A stretch of 64,000 nucleotides of DNA from contig NZ_VLKE01000001.1 in assembly GCF_007830265.1 (NCBI RefSeq), positions 5,952,001-6,016,000 on the forward strand. Reading direction: 5' to 3'. Below are positions 58,983 through 64,000 of this stretch, piece after piece; within the stretch, counting starts at the first letter, position 1, and each line of letters begins with the position of its first letter. The stretch comes from Micromonospora olivasterospora (GTDB lineage Bacteria; Actinomycetota; Actinomycetes; Mycobacteriales; Micromonosporaceae). The notes beneath the pieces were generated by a model that saw only the letters and a list, made by a program, of their open reading frames with translations, was not told where the DNA came from and did not search any database. A program made the position numbers and the translations under genes.

Positions 58983-60797
58983 ATGACGATCACCTGGAAG
59001 AACGAGCTGCCGCTGCCGATGGCCCGGCCCCGGTACTACGACTACCAGTACCTGCGCGCCGGCGACCTCAGCCAGGCGCTGGACTACCTGCTGGCCCGGC
59101 AGAACCTGGCCGCCCGGCTGCTGCTGCCGCGTGGCGTGGTCACCGGCCTGGACCTGACGCCGACCGGCAGCGACGTGACCGTCGGCCAGGGCGTGGCGAT
59201 CGACGGCGACGGCCTGGTGATCGTGCTGCCCGACAGCACCCGCAAGACGCTGCCCGGCGACGGGTCCTGGTACGTGGTGATCCGGTACCACGAGTACCTC
59301 AGCGACCGGCGCGACGAGGGCGGCGTCGCCGCCGACACCCGGTGGACCGAGGAAGGCCGCGTCGAGTTCAGCGCCGGCCTGCCCACCGACCCGGCCCACA
59401 CCATCGTGCTCGGCCGGGTCACCCGCGCCGGCGGCACGGTCACCGTGCAGAGCACGGGCCGGGTCGTCGCCGGGCTGCGTGTCCCGGCCGGGGCGATCGT
59501 GCCGTCGGTCGGGTCGGGCGCCCAGTCCGGCATCACCTTCCCCCCCGACCCGGGCGGCGGCAGCGGCGACGAGGCGTACATCCGGTACTGGGCGTACAGC
59601 GGCGAGAACACCATCCTGCGCATCGCCAACAACAACGACGCCGACGACATCATCGCCTTCACGCAGGGCGGCGCGGACCGGCTGCGCGTCGCCGGCTCGA
59701 TGCTGCACCTGGGCAGCCTGGAAGGCGCCGTCGTCGGCAACGGGCAGGTGGTCAGCGCGCTCGGGTTCTGGGGCCCGGGCATCCAGCACGCGCAGCTGTC
59801 CTTCCGCGCCGGCCGGGGCTTCGAGCTGGTGGACCGCAGTGCCGACGGTCCGGCGCTGGGCTACACCGAGGGCAGCAAGCCGTACACCGACCTGGCGGTG
59901 CGGGAGCTGCGGGCCGCGACCCTGCGCGGGCGCGGCGGGCTGTCGCTGACCGCCGAGGGCACCTTCGCGCTGCGCGCGACGGGTGGGGTCACCGTGGTCC
60001 GGGACGCCAACGGCAACGGCGACCTGACCGTGCAGGGCGGGCTGTCGGCGCAGGGCCTGTCGGTGGCCGGCGACCTGTACATGCCCAACTGGAGCTCGAT
60101 CAACGGCGGCACGCGGCTGCACATCAACGGCCCGGAGCGGCTGCACCTGCTCAACACCGCCGGGGTGTGGGTCGGCTACGGCGGCGGCACCGGGGCGGAC
60201 ACCGGCTGCCTGTGGGTGGAGAAGCGGGGCCACTTCGGCGGCGACGTGCGGATGAACGGCTCGGTCATCGTGGGCCCGTCGACGCCGCCGATCGCCTCCT
60301 GGAGCGGCGGCGGCCTCAGCACGTTCGACCTGTTCGCCTCCGCCGCCATCTACGTCGGCAACGAGTCGAGCGGCTATCCGGTCACCCTGTACGCGAACGG
60401 CACCATCAGGGGCAAGTCGAAGCAGTTCGCCATCGACCACCCGCTGGACGCGCCGGACGCCGCCGAGCGCCGCCAGCTGATCCACGCGGCGCTGGAGGGG
60501 CCGGAGAACGGCGTCTACTACCGGGGCGAGGGCCGGCTGCGCGGCGGGGCCGCCGAGGTGCGCCTGCCCGACTACTTCGAGGCGTTGACGCGGGCGGAGG
60601 GCCGGACGGTCACGCTGACGCCGATCTTCGAGGACGACGAGCCGGTCTCGCCGCTGGCCGCGAGCCGGGTCCGGGACGGTGGCTTCCGCGTCCGCACCGT
60701 CGACGGCGCACCGGCGGAGCACGCCTTCTACTGGCAGGTCTACGCCGTCCGCGCCGACCTGGAGCCACTCGCCGTGGAGGTTCCCGCGCCGCGCTGA
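58983..60797 (+). CDS. tail-fibre-like / receptor-binding-type protein
   Basis: The 604-residue product has an N-terminal attachment-like segment (ARPRYYDYQYLRAGDLSQAL, NLAARLLLPRGVVTGLDLTP). A long repetitive beta-rich shaft follows (LRATGGVTVVRDANGNGDLT, GLSVAGDLYMPNWSSINGGT, GCLWVEKRGHFGGDVRMNGS). The C-terminal KQFAIDHPLDAPDAAERRQL, HAALEGPENGVYYRGEGRLR and FEALTRAEGRTVTLTPIFED are typical of phage and phage-like fibre tips. Such proteins trimerise and bind surfaces. It is the last gene of the first unit. No sheath, tube or baseplate gene accompanies it here. ATG at 58983, RBS GGAG. Confidence 0.75.
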   Translation: MTITWKNELPLPMARPRYYDYQYLRAGDLSQALDYLLARQNLAARLLLPRGVVTGLDLTPTGSDVTVGQGVAIDGDGLVIVLPDSTRKTLPGDGSWYVVIRYHEYLSDRRDEGGVAADTRWTEEGRVEFSAGLPTDPAHTIVLGRVTRAGGTVTVQSTGRVVAGLRVPAGAIVPSVGSGAQSGITFPPDPGGGSGDEAYIRYWAYSGENTILRIANNNDADDIIAFTQGGADRLRVAGSMLHLGSLEGAVVGNGQVVSALGFWGPGIQHAQLSFRAGRGFELVDRSADGPALGYTEGSKPYTDLAVRELRAATLRGRGGLSLTAEGTFALRATGGVTVVRDANGNGDLTVQGGLSAQGLSVAGDLYMPNWSSINGGTRLHINGPERLHLLNTAGVWVGYGGGTGADTGCLWVEKRGHFGGDVRMNGSVIVGPSTPPIASWSGGGLSTFDLFASAAIYVGNESSGYPVTLYANGTIRGKSKQFAIDHPLDAPDAAERRQLIHAALEGPENGVYYRGEGRLRGGAAEVRLPDYFEALTRAEGRTVTLTPIFEDDEPVSPLAASRVRDGGFRVRTVDGAPAEHAFYWQVYAVRADLEPLAVEVPAPR

Positions 60798-60850
60798 GGC
60801 GGGATGGCGGGCCGCCCGGCCGGCGTCGGGCAGCCCCGGAACCGCCTGGT

Positions 60851-60944
60851 GCGCTACCGCGCGACGGGCCCGACGGCAAGCCGTCGTCGGGTCCCCGTCA
60901 CCGGAAAGACCTGAGTGGACACTCAGCCGCGCCGGTCGGGCCGG
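60851..60944 (+). ncRNA. conserved structured leader element, copy B
   Basis: A small hairpin of similar shape to copy A's (GCG-CTAC-CGC, 60851-60860) is followed by GACGG/CCGTC (60872-60876 with 60895-60899). CTGAG/CTCAG (60911-60915 with 60922-60926) with loop TGGACA comes next. It aligns without gaps to copy A (60871-60944 with 39416-39489). It lies 192 nt upstream of the glycosidase-like gene and 74 nt after the tail-fibre-like stop, in the 320-bp gap between the two units. It may be a leader RNA, a promoter-proximal regulator site or part of an intercistronic attenuator. Confidence 0.55.
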
Positions 60945-61117
60945 CACCCTCGCCGACCTGGCGAAATTGCCGCCCGCCGGGCTCGCACCGGCGCGCCGTT
61001 CCACCGTTGGCGCGGGCGGTCGCGGTGACTTGAATGAGTCTCGGAACCGTCCGCACCCGACCGGAGCGCTGCCGGCGGTTCCCTCGCCCCCATGACACTC
61101 GACCCGAGGAGGCCGCC

Positions 61118-62754
61118 ATGATGCCGACCGGCTGGTGCCCCGGAGACCGGTCGGTGACCGGGATGCTCGCCGCCTACCCGGAGACCAGCTGCGTGCGGAT
61201 CTTCTTCGGGCCCGGCGACGGCCTCCCCGCCTCGGCCTGGACCGACACCAGGCTCCGGCTGGCCCAGGTGCCCGCCCACGCCGACGTCATCGTCTCGCAC
61301 AAGGACCCGGACGTGGACGCCGCCGCGTTCGTCGCCGCCTGGCAGGCGACCGGGCGGACCGGGCGGCTCATCCTGGTGCCGCACCACGAGCCGGAGCAGC
61401 AGAGCGGCGGCGACCCGCCCCCGGCGACGTTCCGCCGGTCCTGGACCCGCACCCGGGAACAGGTGGGCGACCATCCCGCCCGGCACGACGGCCGGCTGCT
61501 GCTCGCGGTCTGCTGGACCCTCCAGTGGGTCCGCCGGGTCGACGCCGCCGGGCGCCGGGTCAACGACTGGCGCACGTGGTGGCCCACGCACGAGGCCGAC
61601 GCCGTCGACCTGGTGCTCGGCGACTGGTACCCGTACGACCCGACGGCCCGCAATCCGTTCCGCCCGGCCGCCTACGAGGACCCGGCCGCCGCGCTGACGG
61701 TCATGACGGAACTCTCGGCCGAGACGGGCAGCCCGTGGGGCATCGCGGAGATCAACCACTCGCGGATCACCAAGGCCGGCGGGTTCGGCGTGGACCTGGA
61801 CCCCGACGGGAGCCGGTGCGCCGACTGGTACCGGCGGATGCACGCCTGGGCCCGCGACAACGGCTGCCAGGTCTGGGCGCACTTCCACCGCGGAGGCGGG
61901 GATCTCACCGAACGGCCGGCGGAGGCGCGGGTGCTGCGGGAGCTGATCGCCCAGGAGGCGGCCGCCCCGCGGCGGCTCGCGCCGGCGCTGGAGACGTTGC
62001 GCGGCGAGATCGAACGGCGGTGGCCCGGCCCCGGCCGCGTGCTGACCGACAGCGGGCACCACGCCGACCACCGGCCCAACGTCCGGGGCGCCGTCGACGC
62101 GATCGACGTGGACGTCGCCGGCCTCGACGTCGAGGCGCTGCTCGCCGCGTTCACCCGCCACCCGGCCGCCGGTGCCTGGGTCCACGCCGGACGCGGCGCG
62201 CGGGCCGACGACGGATGGACAATCCGCCCGTACGCCGGCACCAACCCCGGCGAACGACGGTTGCACCTGGCCCTGCGGCCGACGGCCGAGGCCGAGCAGG
62301 ACCGCGGCCCGTGGCTGCTCGCCGGGGACGACGGGACGGACGCCGGCCGGCTGCTCTCCCTGCTGCGGGACCCGGCGGTGGCCGCGCAGCTGCGGGCCCT
62401 GCCGTGGCAGTACACCGGTGCCGGCCTCCCGCGCGGCATGTCGGCGCTGGACGTCCTCCACGAGCTGCTGCTGACGGTCCGCGCGCTCGGCGAGATCGTC
62501 GCCGAGCAGAGCCCTGACCCGGCGCGGGTGCGCGCGGCGCTGGCCCCGCCGCGGGGGACGCCGACGCGCTCGCCGCCGCGGCGGCCGCCGAGGACGCCCG
62601 ACAGGCCCCTTCCGAGCGGGGCGGAGGAGACGCGACGGCCGTCTCGGACACCGACATCGACTACCAGGTGACCGTGTTCGAAGAGGACGACGACCCCGAA
62701 GCCCTCATCGGCGACGCCATCGAGTTCGACCTTTCCGTCGAGAAGGAGAAGTGA
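61118..62754 (+). CDS. TIM-barrel glycosidase-like protein with a degenerate lysin domain (frame change at 62553-62557)
   Basis: From the ATG at 61118 (GAGGAGG at 61106-61112) the protein reads SVTGMLAAYPETSCVRIFFG and PVHADVIV-like barrel strands, with VDLVLGDWYPYDPTARNPFR and WGIAEINHSRITKAGGF. This looks like a TIM-barrel hydrolase, the glutamate in AEINHS being a possible catalytic residue. Residues 285-400 (LETLRGEIERRWPGPGRVL, HHADHRPNVRGAVDAIDVDV, LHLALRP) resemble the lysin domain of the next gene with its zinc-ligand motif decayed. In the first frame the tail becomes proline/arginine-rich and ends at 62671. A -1 slip on GGGGG gives an acidic tail (DIDYQVTVFEEDDDPEALIG) ending at 62754, one base before the next gene. 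The second form is preferred. Confidence 0.6.
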
Positions 62755-62755
62755 C

Positions 62756-63613
62756 GTGACCGCGCACCTCGCGCCCGTCCTGCGGGTGCTACGTGAGGAG
62801 ATCAACGCCCGCTGGCCGCACCGCGACCGCGGCTCGGACGGCTGGATCGGCGACGCCGCCCACCAGGCCCGGCAGTCCGACCACAACCCCGACCGGGACG
62901 ACTCGTCGGTCAACGCGTTGGACGTGGACGTCGACGGAATCGACCCGCTCCTGGTGGTGCGCCAGTGCATCGCCCACCCGTCCACCCAGTACGTGATCCA
63001 CAACCGGGTGATCTGGAGCCGGAGCCGGGGATTCGCCGCCGCCCGCTACACGGGCTCCAACCCGCACACCAAGCACCTGCACGTGAGCGTCAGCCACCAG
63101 CGGGTACTGGAGGACAGCACCCGTTCCTGGGGCATCGCCACCTCGACCGCCCGGCGGCTGGGCGATCGCGTGCTTCGCCTCGAGTGCCGGGGCGGCGACG
63201 TACGGGAGTTGCAGACCCTGGCCAACCGCCTCGGCGCCCGGCTCGTGGTCGACGGCGTCTTCGGACCGCGGACCAACGCCTGGGTGCGGAGCTTCCAGAA
63301 GGCCCACGCCCTGGAGCTCGACGGCATCGTCGGCCCGGCCACCCTGGCCGCGCTGCGGAAGGCGACCACGCCCCCGAAGCCGCAGGCGGGGCGCGCCCCC
63401 GGCTCGCGCACCCTGCGGCGCGGCAGCACGGGCGAGGACGTCGCCTTCGTCAAGCGATTCATCGGGGCCCGCCGCTGCGGCCCGGCCGGCCCGGACTTCG
63501 ACGAACGCACCGACGCCGCCGTGCGCTGGTACCAGCGGATGCGTGGCATCGCCGACGACGGTGTGGTCGGCCGGATCACCTGGGGGCAGATGGGCATCCG
63601 GGTCACCTACTGA
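62756..63613 (+). CDS. endolysin-like peptidase with two peptidoglycan-binding domains
   Basis: The 285-residue product has an M15/lysin-like N-terminal domain with zinc-ligand candidates in QARQSDHNPDRDDSSVNALD, VDVDGIDPLLVVRQCIAHP and SNPHTKHLHVSVSHQRVLED. Two peptidoglycan-binding modules follow (GGDVRELQTLANRLGARLVV with GVFGPRTNAWVRSFQKAH, and GSTGEDVAFVKRFIGARRCG with ERTDAAVRWYQRMRGI). This is the build of actinophage endolysins that cut peptide cross-links. No signal peptide is present, as in true endolysins that rely on a holin, but no holin was found here. The GTG at 62756 lies one base after the TGA of the upstream -1 frame, with GAAGGAGAAG as RBS. Confidence 0.8.
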   Translation: MTAHLAPVLRVLREEINARWPHRDRGSDGWIGDAAHQARQSDHNPDRDDSSVNALDVDVDGIDPLLVVRQCIAHPSTQYVIHNRVIWSRSRGFAAARYTGSNPHTKHLHVSVSHQRVLEDSTRSWGIATSTARRLGDRVLRLECRGGDVRELQTLANRLGARLVVDGVFGPRTNAWVRSFQKAHALELDGIVGPATLAALRKATTPPKPQAGRAPGSRTLRRGSTGEDVAFVKRFIGARRCGPAGPDFDERTDAAVRWYQRMRGIADDGVVGRITWGQMGIRVTY

Positions 63614-63744
63614 GAGCTGGCCGGCCGCCCGCGCTCGTGGGGGGCGGCGGCGCGTCCCCCTTCCGGACCTGTTGCGAGACGTCGACGGCGTGTTCTCATA
63701 CCGGGACGGCGATGCTGGTGATCCTCTCGCGGCGGCCCCAGGAC

Positions 63745-63828
63745 TCCTGCATGAACATGTTCACCCCGGGCCAGGCGGACCGGATGAGCGATGCCTGGGT
63801 GGCGTTCCGGGCCGGCGGCGGCAAGTAA
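63745..63828 (+). pseudogene. M43-type zinc metalloprotease, C-terminal scrap
   Basis: The plus-strand frame ends DSCMNMFTPGQADRMSDAWV and FRAGGGK before TAA at 63826-63828. D-S-C-M-x-x-FTPGQ-x-RM is the conserved end of secreted actinobacterial M43 (pregnancy-associated plasma protein-like) metalloproteases. Upstream sequence back to the lysin gene does not match, so only the last 25 or so residues survive. This marks the lysin gene's downstream side as a recombination junction. Confidence 0.65.
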
Positions 63829-63850
63829 CCACGCCCTCGTGGCACCTGTC

Positions 63851-63888
63851 GGGGTCGATGGGCCGCCGGCTGGCGGCCCGTCGACCCC
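63851..63888. terminator. strong bidirectional hairpin terminator
   Basis: A 17-position stem (63851-63867 with 63872-63888), all pairs canonical except one T-G, has a GGCT loop. It lies between the metalloprotease remnant on the plus strand and a minus-strand frame ending at 63913. Confidence 0.8.
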
Positions 63889-63912
63889 GCACCCGAGCGC
63901 CGCTGTTTTCCT

Positions 63913-64000
63913 TCAGGCGCTTCGCGCGTGGCCGGACCGGCTTGACCAGTAGGTCCGGACGTTGACGAACTCGCGCAGTCCTGTCGCCGCCCCCGGCATG
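63913..64000 (-). CDS. C-terminal end of an unidentified minus-strand gene (partial)
   Basis: The minus strand, open from the window's edge, reads MPGAATGLREFVNVRTYWSS and ends RSGHARSA at TGA 63913-63915. Only 28 codons are visible. The terminator just downstream supports a real 3' end, but no family can be assigned. Confidence 0.3.
   Translation of the reverse strand, partial: MPGAATGLREFVNVRTYWSSRSGHARSA

Noticed and set aside
39416..60944. The repeated element pair as attachment-site (attL/attR) direct repeats of a mobile island
   Set aside because: The copies differ at about 15 of 74 positions while keeping hairpins, no integrase is encoded between or beside them, and both have the same position relative to start codons.
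39647..63613. A complete contractile injection system or prophage
   Set aside because: Fibre- and lysin-like genes are present, but no sheath, tube, spike, baseplate, portal, terminase, capsid, holin or integrase was found.

Overview
The window is GC-rich actinobacterial DNA, with GTG/ATG starts, strong third-position GC bias, F420-type enzymes, MsiK-style sugar ABC transporters without a local ATPase, and actinobacterial protein O-mannosylation. Gene style and order suggest a Micromonosporaceae chromosome (Micromonospora-like). That placement is inference from style, not a database match. No rRNA, tRNA or CRISPR was seen.

1-7 kb: ordinary small genes (F420/PPOX-type enzyme, MOSC protein, methyltransferase, PadR regulator, P-loop kinase-like protein, acetoacetate decarboxylase-like protein) mixed with decay. 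An ltrA tail is cut by an IS200/IS605-type tnpB remnant, and a PadR-ABC-FtsX operon has lost most of its ATPase and permease. 5.6-13.3 kb: a secreted GH43-like beta-propeller protein is divergent from a LacI-family regulator, an FAD oxidoreductase, a lipoprotein sugar-binding protein and two CUT1 permeases. Three CTAATRCGYATTAG-type palindromes lie between the two arms. 13.5-19.3 kb: two membrane genes (one ABA4-like), a NarL-type two-component pair, a protein mannosyltransferase, a scrap of a contractile-injection/phage-tail baseplate operon, and a receiver-less winged-helix regulator. 19.6-24.7 kb: a 1468-residue secreted subtilase with kelch-like repeats is flanked by two related winged-helix regulators.

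25-33 kb: a gene graveyard. It holds fragments of a methyltransferase, an EEP-type phosphodiesterase, a GH35 beta-galactosidase, an oligopeptide-type ABC ATPase, GH39 and GH13 glycosidases and a frameshifted unknown gene. Intact genes among them are an FAD monooxygenase, an ArsR/AHSA1 pair and a sarcosine/N-methyltryptophan oxidase-like protein. 33.8-39.3 kb: one very large single-chain acyl-CoA carboxylase (BC-BCCP-central-CT) with a palindrome in its leader.

39.6-63.6 kb: the most unusual part. Two tightly packed transcription units encode a PhoD-like phosphoesterase with a peptidoglycan-binding module, a DUF6603-like protein, a propeller/VCBS-repeat giant, two large unknown proteins, a tail-fibre-like protein, a TIM-barrel protein with a degenerate lysin domain, and an endolysin-like protein with two peptidoglycan-binding modules. 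None has a visible signal peptide, although several carry wall-directed or fibre-like domains. Each unit is preceded, 176-192 nt before its first start codon, by copies of one approximately 74-nt element able to fold into conserved hairpins. Two genes in the locus carry single-base frame changes, one on a G5 run that a -1 slip would resolve exactly. Together these suggest an undescribed cell-wall-directed assembly exported by lysis or another non-Sec route. This is a hypothesis. The window ends with an M43 metalloprotease fragment, a strong bidirectional terminator and the 3' end of a minus-strand frame.
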